The notes beneath the pieces are model-generated. The model searched no databases. It was not told the origin of the DNA and saw only the letters and a list, made by a program, of their open reading frames with translations. From Ferrovibrio sp036381655 (GTDB lineage Bacteria; Pseudomonadota; Alphaproteobacteria; Ferrovibrionales; Ferrovibrionaceae): a stretch of DNA of 64,000 bases. Shown one piece after another: positions 57,870 to 64,000 of the stretch. A program made the translations under genes and the position numbers. Where the stretch lies: assembly GCF_036381655.1 (NCBI RefSeq), contig NZ_DASVCJ010000064.1, positions 1-64,000 on the forward strand, given 5' to 3'. Numbering within the stretch: position 1 is the first letter of the stretch; every line of letters begins with the position of its first letter.

Positions 57870-57991
57870 GGTCGTTTTTCCTTGTTTTCAGCCTGGGGAG
57901 GCTTGCGGGTGAAAATAGGCCTGTTCCATTCATTCATAAATAATGTATTTTGACATGATTTGATGATTGAAATTCATATATTGAGGTCGCC
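57870..57991. promoter_or_regulatory. A/T-rich divergent promoter of LysR and small gene
   Basis: This 122-bp region is markedly A/T-rich relative to its surroundings. It contains the dyad TGAAATTCA at 57968-57976, fifteen bases before the LysR start. LysR self-regulation through this region is likely by analogy, but no full T-N11-A operator is certain. Confidence 0.35.
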
Positions 57992-58924
57992 ATGAACCGC
58001 CTCGGCGAGATGGAAGCCTTTGTTGCAGTTGCACAATCTGGCAGTTTTACTATTGCAGCGCAGCAATTGCGGCTGACCCCGTCGGCGGTCAGCAAGCTGA
58101 TGGGCCGGCTGGAGGACCGGCTCGGCACGCGGCTGCTGCAGCGCACGACCCGGCGGGTCAACCTGACCGCCGAGGGCCGCGCTTATTTCGAACAGGTGCG
58201 CGGCATCCTCGCCGAGATCGAGGCGGTGGAGGCCAGCGTCGGCGGCGCCGAGGCCGAGCCGCGCGGCCTGCTGCGCGTCAATGTCGCACATGGCTTCGGC
58301 ATGATGCAGATCGTGCCGCTGATCCCCGAATTCGTCGCCCGCCATCCCAAAATCGACGTGCATATCACCTTCGCCGACCATGTGGTCGATCTGGTGGCCG
58401 AGGGCGAGGATGTCGCCGTCCGCGTCGGACAGTTGCGCGACGAGACCTTGATGGCGCGCCGGCTGGGCGAGCATCGCCGCATCGTCTGCGCGGCGCCCGA
58501 TTATCTGGCGCGGCACGGCACGCCGCAGAGGCCGGGCGATCTTCTGCGGCATAACTGCCTGCTGTTCGACGGGCCGGATGGATTGAACACCTGGCCGTTT
58601 CGCCGCGCCGATGGCGGAATAGAGCGGCTTCCGGTGCGCGGCAATTTCCGCACCAACAATGGCGACGCGATCTTCCGCATGCTGCTGGCCGGTCTCGGCC
58701 TGTGCTTTGCCGCCGATTTCGCCGTGGCGCCGGCCCTGCGCGACGGGCGGCTGGTCGCCGTGCTGGAGGAGCATGCCGCCGACGTGACCTGGCCGATCCA
58801 TGTCGTCTATCCGGCGAAGAAGCATCTCGCCGCCAAGGTGCGCGCCTTCGTCGATTTCCTGGTGGAAAAATATACGCCCCGGCCGCCCTGGGCCGAGGAA
58901 ATCACCGATCACGCCAGAGGGTGA
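57992..58924 (+). CDS. LysR family transcriptional regulator
   Basis: A 310-residue LysR protein of the CrgA/DsdC-like cluster. The winged helix is MEAFVAVAQSGSFTIAAQQLRLTPSAVSKLMGRLEDRLG, followed by RTTRRVNLTAEG. The effector domain begins GLLRVNVAHGFGMMQIVPLI and includes the family's FADHVVDLVAEGEDVAVRVG stretch. The start is ATG 57992. It diverges from a 64-residue small gene and converges with the threonine aldolase gene, so its target is unknown. Confidence 0.9.
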   Translation: MNRLGEMEAFVAVAQSGSFTIAAQQLRLTPSAVSKLMGRLEDRLGTRLLQRTTRRVNLTAEGRAYFEQVRGILAEIEAVEASVGGAEAEPRGLLRVNVAHGFGMMQIVPLIPEFVARHPKIDVHITFADHVVDLVAEGEDVAVRVGQLRDETLMARRLGEHRRIVCAAPDYLARHGTPQRPGDLLRHNCLLFDGPDGLNTWPFRRADGGIERLPVRGNFRTNNGDAIFRMLLAGLGLCFAADFAVAPALRDGRLVAVLEEHAADVTWPIHVVYPAKKHLAAKVRAFVDFLVEKYTPRPPWAEEITDHARG

Positions 58925-59109
58925 CAGAGCGGGCTGCAGCCGGATGGAACCAGCGCGCCGAGCCGCGATTGGCTCTGCATGACAGCTTGGTTGCGCGAGG
59001 AGAAACGGGATGCAGAACCATGTCGACCGCAGCCGGGTCGAGGAGATCACCCGGACCTGGCCGAAGGTTTCGCGCGAGACTTTCCTTGGGCGGAGGCGGC
59101 GCTGCGAAA

Positions 59110-60150
59110 CTACCGCGCCTCTTTCGCCAGCTTCAGCAGGGCGGCGACGTCGTCCGCAGTCTTGTCGAAGGCGCAGACGAAGCGATAGAGCGAGCGCGCC
59201 GGATCCCAGCAATGGAACTGCGCGCCGCGGCGCTGCATCGCCTCGGCCATCGGTTGCGGTATCGCCGCGAAGACCTCGTTGGCCTGGACCGGCCAGGGCA
59301 GCGACACGCCCGGCAGATGCCGCAGGCCTTCGGCCAGTTGGCGCGCGCAATCATTGGCCTGCCGCGCCAGCCGCAGCCAGAGGCCATCCTGCAGCATCGC
59401 CAGCAGTTGCACCGACAGGAAGCGCGCTTTCGAGAAGAGATGACCGGCACGCTTGCGGCGGTAGAGGAAGCTTTCGGCCAGCTCGGGCTTGAAGAAGACG
59501 ACGGCTTCCGCGGCCATGGCGCCGTTCTTGGTGGCGCCGAAGCTGAGCGCTTCGACGCCGGCGCGCCAGGTCAGGTCCGCCGGCGAGCAGTTCAGGCCCG
59601 CCACCGCATTGGCAAAGCGCGCGCCATCCATGTGCAGCCGCAATCCGTTGGCGCGGCAGATGCCGGCAAGATCGGCGATCTCGTCGGGCGCATAGACCGT
59701 GCCGGACTCGGTCGCCTGCGTGATCGACAGCGCCGCCGGCTGCGGATGATGCTGCACGCCGCGCCAGCCCAGGCTCAGCGCCTGCTCCAGCGCCTTGGGC
59801 GTGACCTTGCCGTCGACGCCCTGCAGGCCGACCAGCTTGGCGCCGCCGGTGAAGAATTCCGGCGCATTGCATTCATCCACCATGATATGGCTTTCGACAT
59901 GGCAGTACACCGCGCCGAAGCCCGGCGTCAGACAGCTCAGGGCGAGGCTGTTGGCCGCGGTGCCGGTGGCGACCGGAAAGACGCGGCAATCGGCGTCGAA
60001 CAGCATCGAGAAGGCGGCGTCCAGCTCGATCGTCCAATCATCCTCGCCATAGGCCGCGGCGGTGCCGTGATTGGCGGCGGCCAGAGCCGCCATGACCTCC
60101 GGCGCGGCGCCGGAGGTATTGTCGGAACGGAAATCCAGGCTGTGGGTCAT
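59110..60150 (-). CDS. Low-specificity threonine aldolase family protein
   Basis: A 346-residue PLP enzyme of the beta-eliminating lyase/threonine aldolase family. It opens FRSDNTSGAAPEVMAAL and includes YGEDDWT, FPVATGTAANSLAL and HMDGARFANAV, and the PLP-binding Lys in SFGATKNGA. It would cleave threonine or allo-threonine to glycine and acetaldehyde. It is the third gene of a leftward operon with DUF6476 and an M67 metallopeptidase, and its start is 18 bp from the latter's stop. Confidence 0.88.
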   Translation of the reverse strand: MTHSLDFRSDNTSGAAPEVMAALAAANHGTAAAYGEDDWTIELDAAFSMLFDADCRVFPVATGTAANSLALSCLTPGFGAVYCHVESHIMVDECNAPEFFTGGAKLVGLQGVDGKVTPKALEQALSLGWRGVQHHPQPAALSITQATESGTVYAPDEIADLAGICRANGLRLHMDGARFANAVAGLNCSPADLTWRAGVEALSFGATKNGAMAAEAVVFFKPELAESFLYRRKRAGHLFSKARFLSVQLLAMLQDGLWLRLARQANDCARQLAEGLRHLPGVSLPWPVQANEVFAAIPQPMAEAMQRRGAQFHCWDPARSLYRFVCAFDKTADDVAALLKLAKEAR

Positions 60151-60168
60151 GGCGGCGGCCTTGTTGTC

Positions 60169-60597
60169 TCAGGGAAGAATCTCAACCGGGATAGCGTCGA
60201 AGCCGTTGCGCAGCGCCGGACGGAAGGCGCGCAATTCCTGCACTCTTCCATCCAGCAGGCTGGTGATCGCCCAGACGAGGCCGGGATCGTGCACCATCGC
60301 GGCATCCATGGCGGATGGCTCGGCGCGGCCATTCGGATGGCTATGCCAATGGCCGATGACGCGCTCGACCGCGTTGCTCTCGCGCAGGCGGCGCAACACC
60401 GCGATATGCACGGCAGGATCGAGCTCGAATTCCCGTTCGCCGTCCGCGGCCACGTTATCGGCCGCGACCACCTCGGCGACCGCGAGCAGCCCGTCGCCAT
60501 GCTCGCGGCCGATCAGCAGCGCGCAGGCTTCGCGCGGGAAGGCGACTTCGGCCAAGGCGTTGAGCTGATCGAGCTGGGCCCGGCGCAGCGACAGCAT
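60169..60597 (-). CDS. M67 (JAMM) family metallopeptidase
   Basis: A 142-residue MPN/JAB1-type zinc protease. The JAMM motif is complete: Glu23 in PREACALLIG, His85-x-His87, then Ser95 and Asp98 in GHWHSHPNGRAEPSAMD. Prokaryotic members often process ubiquitin-like or sulfur-carrier proteins, and some are encoded near sulfur-transfer genes. Here it sits between DUF6476 and threonine aldolase without a visible carrier protein. Substrate unknown. Confidence 0.88.
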   Translation of the reverse strand: MLSLRRAQLDQLNALAEVAFPREACALLIGREHGDGLLAVAEVVAADNVAADGEREFELDPAVHIAVLRRLRESNAVERVIGHWHSHPNGRAEPSAMDAAMVHDPGLVWAITSLLDGRVQELRAFRPALRNGFDAIPVEILP

Positions 60598-60606
60598 GGC
60601 GGCGGC

Positions 60607-60963
60607 TTACTTTTCCACCTGGATGGTGACGCTGCCGAGCGGCTGCAGGCTGGCGCCGTCCAGCGCATAGAGCCGTTCGGAGCCGTCGGCGAGCCGCACC
60701 CGCAGCAGGATGCGGTTGCCGCTCGCCAGCACGTCGGTAACGCGGCTGTTCTTCGGCAAGGTGATGCTGCGGTCGGCGATGGCGGTCGGCGGCGCCACGG
60801 GGGCCGGCGTGCGCTTCAGATGCGCGCCGGTGGCGATCAGCACCACCAGCAGCAGAAGGCCGCCGAAGAAGACGATGCTGAGCCCGATGACGAGCGGCTT
60901 CAGCCACCGTATTCTCGGATCCTCAGCGGCTGCCTGCCGCATCATCTCGCCCATATCGCCCAT
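60607..60963 (-). CDS. DUF6476-like single-pass membrane protein
   Basis: A 118-residue protein with a short cytoplasmic head (MGDMGEMMRQAAAEDPRIRWLKP), one transmembrane helix (about residues 24-48, VIGLSIVFFGGLLLLVVLIATG) and a beta-rich C-terminal domain that includes RSITLPKNSRVTDVLASGNRILLRVRLADG and a VTIQVEK ending. It resembles the DUF6476 family of alphaproteobacteria. Function unknown. The ATG at 60963 is preferred; the open frame extends to 61002. The M67 gene follows after 9 bp, and rluD diverges. Confidence 0.65.
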   Translation of the reverse strand: MGDMGEMMRQAAAEDPRIRWLKPLVIGLSIVFFGGLLLLVVLIATGAHLKRTPAPVAPPTAIADRSITLPKNSRVTDVLASGNRILLRVRLADGSERLYALDGASLQPLGSVTIQVEK

Positions 60964-60988
60964 ATCGCTCCCGGCTATCGTCCTGCCA

Positions 60989-61996
60989 ATGCCCACCGCC
61001 ACCCAGATCCTGCCGCCCGTGCCGGCCGACGCCGCCGGCGAGCGGCTCGACCGCTACCTGGCCGCGTGTTTCGCCGCCGCAGACGACGGCGCGGCGCTGT
61101 CGCGTTCGCGGCTGAAGGCGCTGGTGCTGGAAGGCCATGTCCGTCTCGAAGGCGCGACGATAACCGACCCCTCCCGCAAGATCAAACCGGGCGAGGTCTA
61201 CACGGTTGCGCCGCCCGAGCCGGTCGCCGCCAGTCCCGCGGCGCAGGCGATTCCGCTGGCCATCGCCTATGAGGACGATCAGCTCATCGTGATCGACAAG
61301 CCGCCGGGTCTGGTGGTGCATCCCGCGCCCGGCAACCCGGACTGCACCCTGGTCAACGCGCTGCTGCATCATTGCGGCGACAGCCTGTCAGGCATCGGCG
61401 GCGTCCGGCGGCCCGGCATCGTGCATCGCATCGACAAGGATACGTCCGGCCTGGTGGTCGCCGCCAAGACCGACCGCGCGCATCAGGCGATGGCGGCGCT
61501 GTTCGCCGGCCACGACATCGAGCGCGCCTATGACGCGCTGGTCTGGGGCCATCCCAATCCGCCGCACGGAAGCATCGAAGGCGCCATCGGCCGCGATCCG
61601 CGCGATCGCAAGAGGATGGCGATCGTCGCCAAGGGCGGCAAACCGGCGCTGACGCATTACCGCACCGAGCGGCTGATCTACGATGCCAAGGGCCGGCCGG
61701 TCTGCGCACTGGTGCGCTGCACGCTGGAAACCGGACGCACGCATCAGATCCGCGTGCATATGACCAGCCGCGGCAACGCGCTGATCGGCGATCCGGTCTA
61801 TGGCGGCCGCCGCTCGCTGCAGCGTTTCGCCCTGGACGAGAGCGCGCGCAAGGCCCTGGCCGGCTTTCCGCGCCAGGCCCTGCATGCCGCCGTGCTGGGC
61901 TTTCGTCATCCGGTGAGCGGCAAGCGGATGCATTTCGAAAGCCCGCTGCCGGAGGATTTCGCGGCGTTGCTGCGGACGCTCAGCCCGGCGCCATGA
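60989..61996 (+). CDS. rluD: Ribosomal large subunit pseudouridine synthase (RluD type)
   Basis: A 335-residue RluA-family enzyme. It has an N-terminal S4 domain (SRSRLKALVLEGHVRLEG), the catalytic Asp in HRIDKDTSGLVVAAKT and a C-terminal GRTHQIRVHMTSRGNALIGDPVYGG. It would modify 23S rRNA (positions 1911/1915/1917 for RluD). The start at 60989 yields the standard N-terminus; it diverges from the DUF6476 gene across 25 bp. Its end overlaps a convergent gene by 17 bp. Confidence 0.92.
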   Translation: MPTATQILPPVPADAAGERLDRYLAACFAAADDGAALSRSRLKALVLEGHVRLEGATITDPSRKIKPGEVYTVAPPEPVAASPAAQAIPLAIAYEDDQLIVIDKPPGLVVHPAPGNPDCTLVNALLHHCGDSLSGIGGVRRPGIVHRIDKDTSGLVVAAKTDRAHQAMAALFAGHDIERAYDALVWGHPNPPHGSIEGAIGRDPRDRKRMAIVAKGGKPALTHYRTERLIYDAKGRPVCALVRCTLETGRTHQIRVHMTSRGNALIGDPVYGGRRSLQRFALDESARKALAGFPRQALHAAVLGFRHPVSGKRMHFESPLPEDFAALLRTLSPAP

Positions 61997-62645
61997 TGGT
62001 GGCGGGCCGGGGCCGGCCGGGCGCGGCCAGAGCGATGCCCTTCCAGCCGAAGCCCTCGATGATGTAGCGCATGCCCTCCGGCGTCAGCACCTGGCCCGCG
62101 GGCGGGCAGTAGAGTCCATAGATCCATTTATCGCCCTGCGGCGCCGTGCCGCCGGCGAAAGTCGTGCTGCCGGGTACGACGCCGAAAATGCCGCCGAAGC
62201 CGATGCAGCGCCGGCCGGTCAGCGACAGGGGCCGCACATTGATCATCCCCAGCGGCGCGCTGACCACGGTTTCCGCTTCGCCGAAGGCCGGGCGGCGCGG
62301 CGCCAGATAGGCGAAGGCCTGGAGCAGCTTCTGCGGATAATCCGGCGGCGCGGCGAAATACTTTCCGGTCTGCTCGACCTGACTGACGATGACATCGGCG
62401 AAGCTGCCGGCGGCCAGCGGCTGGCCCCAGAGATAGCGGAAATTCCGGATGCCGGGCTGGCCGCCCTTGAGCTCTGCCGCCATGGTCGGCCAGGCCGCCA
62501 GGCCCGGCACGGCCAGCACGAGATAGGCTTCGGTTGCCGGAAAGGGCTGCCAGACGGGTTGGGCGGTGGCCAGGGCAGGAAGCTGGGGCCCGGCCTGGGC
62601 CAGATACAGCGCGAAACAGAGCGAGGCCGATCTGGGGAACTGCAT
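61980..62645 (-). CDS. Hypothetical secreted protein
   Basis: A 221-residue protein with a probable signal peptide (CFALYLAQAGPQLPALATAQ). I do not recognise a domain. The rest contains EAYLVLAVPGLAAWPTMAAELKGG, a cysteine pair in GRRCIGFGGIFG and YGLYCPP that could form a disulfide in the periplasm, and a C-terminal IEGFGWKGIALA. The 3' end overlaps rluD on the other strand by 17 bp. It diverges from rpoH. Confidence 0.6.
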   Translation of the reverse strand: MQFPRSASLCFALYLAQAGPQLPALATAQPVWQPFPATEAYLVLAVPGLAAWPTMAAELKGGQPGIRNFRYLWGQPLAAGSFADVIVSQVEQTGKYFAAPPDYPQKLLQAFAYLAPRRPAFGEAETVVSAPLGMINVRPLSLTGRRCIGFGGIFGVVPGSTTFAGGTAPQGDKWIYGLYCPPAGQVLTPEGMRYIIEGFGWKGIALAAPGRPRPATIMAPG

Positions 62646-62883
62646 GCCGGGCCCTCCTTCGCCGTTTCTGTTCGCCCTTGATCTGGGTTAACGCGGCGGC
62701 CGCCCAGTCGATCTCGTTTTTACCCTTTGGAAAGGCGCGCCGAACTGTGATCGGGGTTACAGCCCGGAGGCAGGCGCCGCACTTCTGCCCAATTCAGCGG
62801 GTTCATTCGTTGAAATAGAGGCATCGCATGCACATTTGTCGGGTTGTGCCGAACATCCGTCCGGCCGGGGGAGTTACAGAAAT
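62646..62883. promoter_or_regulatory. Intergenic region upstream of rpoH
   Basis: A 238-bp divergent region. A candidate rpoH promoter is TTGAAA at 62810-62815 and CATTTG at 62833-62838, spaced by 17 bp, which also partly resembles a heat-shock -35. A GTTAAC occurs near 62686. GGGGGAG at 62868-62874 is the likely ribosome site. None of this is proven. Confidence 0.3.
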
Positions 62884-63780
62884 ATGAGCACTGCCAGTTT
62901 ACCCGCCATCTCCGCCACCGAAGGCGGTCTTGCGCGTTATTTGGCTGAAATCCGCCGTTTTCCAATGCTGGAACCGGAGGAAGAATATATGCTGGCCAAA
63001 GCCTGGCGCGACCGCGGCGATGTCGAGGCTGCCCATAAGCTGGTGACCAGCCATCTGCGGCTGGTAGCCAAGATCGCCATGGGCTATCGCGGCTACGGCC
63101 TGCCGATCGGCGAACTGATCTCGGAAGGCAATGTCGGCATGATGCAGGCGGTCAAGCGCTTCGATCCCGACAAGGGCTTCCGGCTGTCGACCTATGCCAT
63201 GTGGTGGATCCGCGCCTCGATCCAGGAATATATCCTGCGCTCCTGGTCGCTGGTGAAGATCGGCACGACGGCGGCGCAGAAGAAGCTGTTCTTCAACCTG
63301 CGCCGGCTGCGCGGCCAGATGAAGGCGATCGAGGGTGGCCAGCTCACGCCCGAGCAGGTCGAGAAGATCGCCACCCAGCTCGACGTTTCGAAGGACGAGG
63401 TGATCACCATGGACCGCCGCCTGGCGGCGCCGGACCATTCGCTGAACGCGCCGCTGCGCGAGGATGGCGAAAGCGAGGCGCAATGGCAGGACTGGCTGGT
63501 CGACGAGACGCCGAGCCAGGAGACGCGGCTGGCCGAGGGCGAGGAAAGCGATGCCCGCCGCAAGCTGCTGAACAGCGCGATGCAGAATCTGAACGAGCGC
63601 GAGCGCGACATCCTGGTGCAGCGCCGCCTGGTCGACGAGCCGACCACGCTGGAAGACCTCTCCTCGCGCTATGGCATCAGCCGCGAGCGCGTGCGCCAGA
63701 TCGAGGTGCGCGCCTTCGAGAAGCTGCAGAAAGCGGTGCGCAGCGCCGCCCAGCAGCAGGGCCTCGAGGCGACGGCGTAG
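62884..63780 (+). CDS. rpoH: RNA polymerase sigma-32 factor RpoH
   Basis: A 298-residue heat-shock sigma factor. The opening LARYLAEIRRFPMLEPEEEYMLAKAWRDRGD is typical for RpoH; region 2 reads LVTSHLRLVAKIAMGYRGYGLPIGELISEGNVGMMQAVKRFDPDKGFRLSTYAMWWIRASIQEYILRSW, and the RpoH box QKKLFFNLRR follows. Region 4 ends SRYGISRERVRQIEVRAFEKLQ. It ends at 63780 with a convergent gene at the right edge of the window. Confidence 0.96.
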   Translation: MSTASLPAISATEGGLARYLAEIRRFPMLEPEEEYMLAKAWRDRGDVEAAHKLVTSHLRLVAKIAMGYRGYGLPIGELISEGNVGMMQAVKRFDPDKGFRLSTYAMWWIRASIQEYILRSWSLVKIGTTAAQKKLFFNLRRLRGQMKAIEGGQLTPEQVEKIATQLDVSKDEVITMDRRLAAPDHSLNAPLREDGESEAQWQDWLVDETPSQETRLAEGEESDARRKLLNSAMQNLNERERDILVQRRLVDEPTTLEDLSSRYGISRERVRQIEVRAFEKLQKAVRSAAQQQGLEATA

Positions 63781-63825
63781 GAACCGACCGAACAACGGCG
63801 TTATTTTCATTCGCGAAAAGAAAAA

Positions 63826-63853
63826 CCCGCGGCCGGAGGACATTGGCCGCGGG
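63826..63853 (-). terminator. Rho-independent terminator for the leftward right-edge gene
   Basis: CCCGCGGCC (63826-63834) pairs with GGCCGCGGG (63845-63853) over nine pairs with a ten-base loop. Read leftward, the hairpin is followed by TTTTTCTTTTC, so it terminates the minus-strand gene entering from the right. It has no T-run in the rightward direction, so it may help rpoH only weakly. Confidence 0.7.
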
Positions 63854-63955
63854 CGAGTCAACCTGGAGGAACGCCTCCACACAGGGAGAGGAAAAAGGGA
63901 GGAAGCTTAAACTACGCCACGCTACGCACGAACCGGACCGAGCCGAGCACGCGGC

Positions 63956-64000
63956 TCAATCGTCGAAATCCTCGAGCGCCGATTCCCAATCGGTGATGTC
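63956..64000 (-). CDS. C-terminus of an unidentified leftward gene
   Basis: The last 14 codons and TGA stop of a gene that begins outside the window. The final residues read DITDWESALEDFDD, an acidic tail. Too little is visible to name it. A strong terminator for it lies about 100 bp downstream at 63826-63853, which supports that the gene is real. Confidence 0.5.
   Translation of the reverse strand, partial: DITDWESALEDFDD

Noticed and set aside
58979..59188. Small rightward frames between the LysR and threonine aldolase genes
   Set aside because: They run into the 3' end of the aldolase gene in antisense and have no convincing start or homology.
58702..61272. An 856-codon rightward frame through the threonine aldolase operon
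   Set aside because: It crosses several well supported genes on the opposite strand and has no recognisable domain.
1..64000. CRISPR arrays, tRNA or rRNA genes, intact insertion sequences
   Set aside because: I saw no regularly spaced repeats, no tRNA-like cloverleaf sequence and no transposase motif; small RNAs cannot be excluded by eye.

Overview
The window is GC-rich, densely coded chromosomal DNA from an alphaproteobacterium. The evidence is a CtrA/ChpT/SciP cell-cycle circuit, an FlbD-type sigma-54 activator inside the flagellar genes, RpoH, HspQ, Usg and DUF1153/DUF3553-type proteins. The mix of genes looks most like Rhodospirillales or relatives, but no rRNA or tRNA is present to settle the lineage. 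I recognised no rRNA, tRNA, CRISPR array or intact transposase.

Layout. 1-6 kb: a sulfate-assimilation operon (cysI, cut by the left edge, then DUF934, cysH, cysD, cysNC and a TauE/SafE permease). 6-12 kb: housekeeping and small metabolic genes (hspQ, an SDR, PAS and DUF924 proteins, an HxlR regulator divergent from an acyl-CoA dehydrogenase, tag, ygfZ). 12-22.6 kb: surface-glycan genes, namely a GT9 and GT2 glycosyltransferase pair with a dihydroorotase-like amidohydrolase, a radical-SAM/GSCFA pair, and an opposing fkbM-asnB-(GT+TylF fusion) operon preceded by gmhA. 23.5-27.8 kb: acyl-CoA metabolism (thiolase, AcuI-type reductase, feruloyl-CoA synthase). 28-33 kb: membrane and periplasmic proteins, DUF3553-cysQ-dedA, chpT and a gamma-glutamyltranspeptidase. 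33-54 kb: ctrA divergent from fliI-fliJ, three unrelated genes (two EamA transporters and a LysR regulator), then a long leftward flagellar block (fliK, flgD, sciP, fliF, fliG, fliH, fliN, flbD, flhA, flhF, flhG and a second FliK-like protein). 54-64 kb: paired single-domain response regulators, a disrupted ring-cleavage dioxygenase holding a higBA toxin-antitoxin module and apparent conjugation-gene remnants, a LysR regulator, a threonine aldolase operon, an RluD-type pseudouridine synthase and rpoH.

How the genes work together. CysI/H/D/NC take sulfate to sulfide, and CysQ at 30 kb probably removes the PAP by-product. ChpT passes phosphate to CtrA. CtrA normally drives class II flagellar genes, and SciP and FlbD tune that programme; candidate CtrA boxes lie in front of sciP and chpT, with GTTAAC sites near ctrA and fliF. 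GmhA, the heptosyltransferase-type GT9, GT2, FkbM, AsnB and the GT/TylF fusion look like a scheme for making and decorating a lipopolysaccharide or other surface glycan.

The most unusual spots are the dioxygenase gene split around about 1.7 kb of foreign-looking DNA (55.4-57.1 kb), the GT/TylF fusion operon facing the radical-SAM/GSCFA pair, the dihydroorotase homologue with Gln in place of the first metal-binding His, and the cluster of CtrA-type sites. All functional calls come from reading motifs by eye; no database search was possible.
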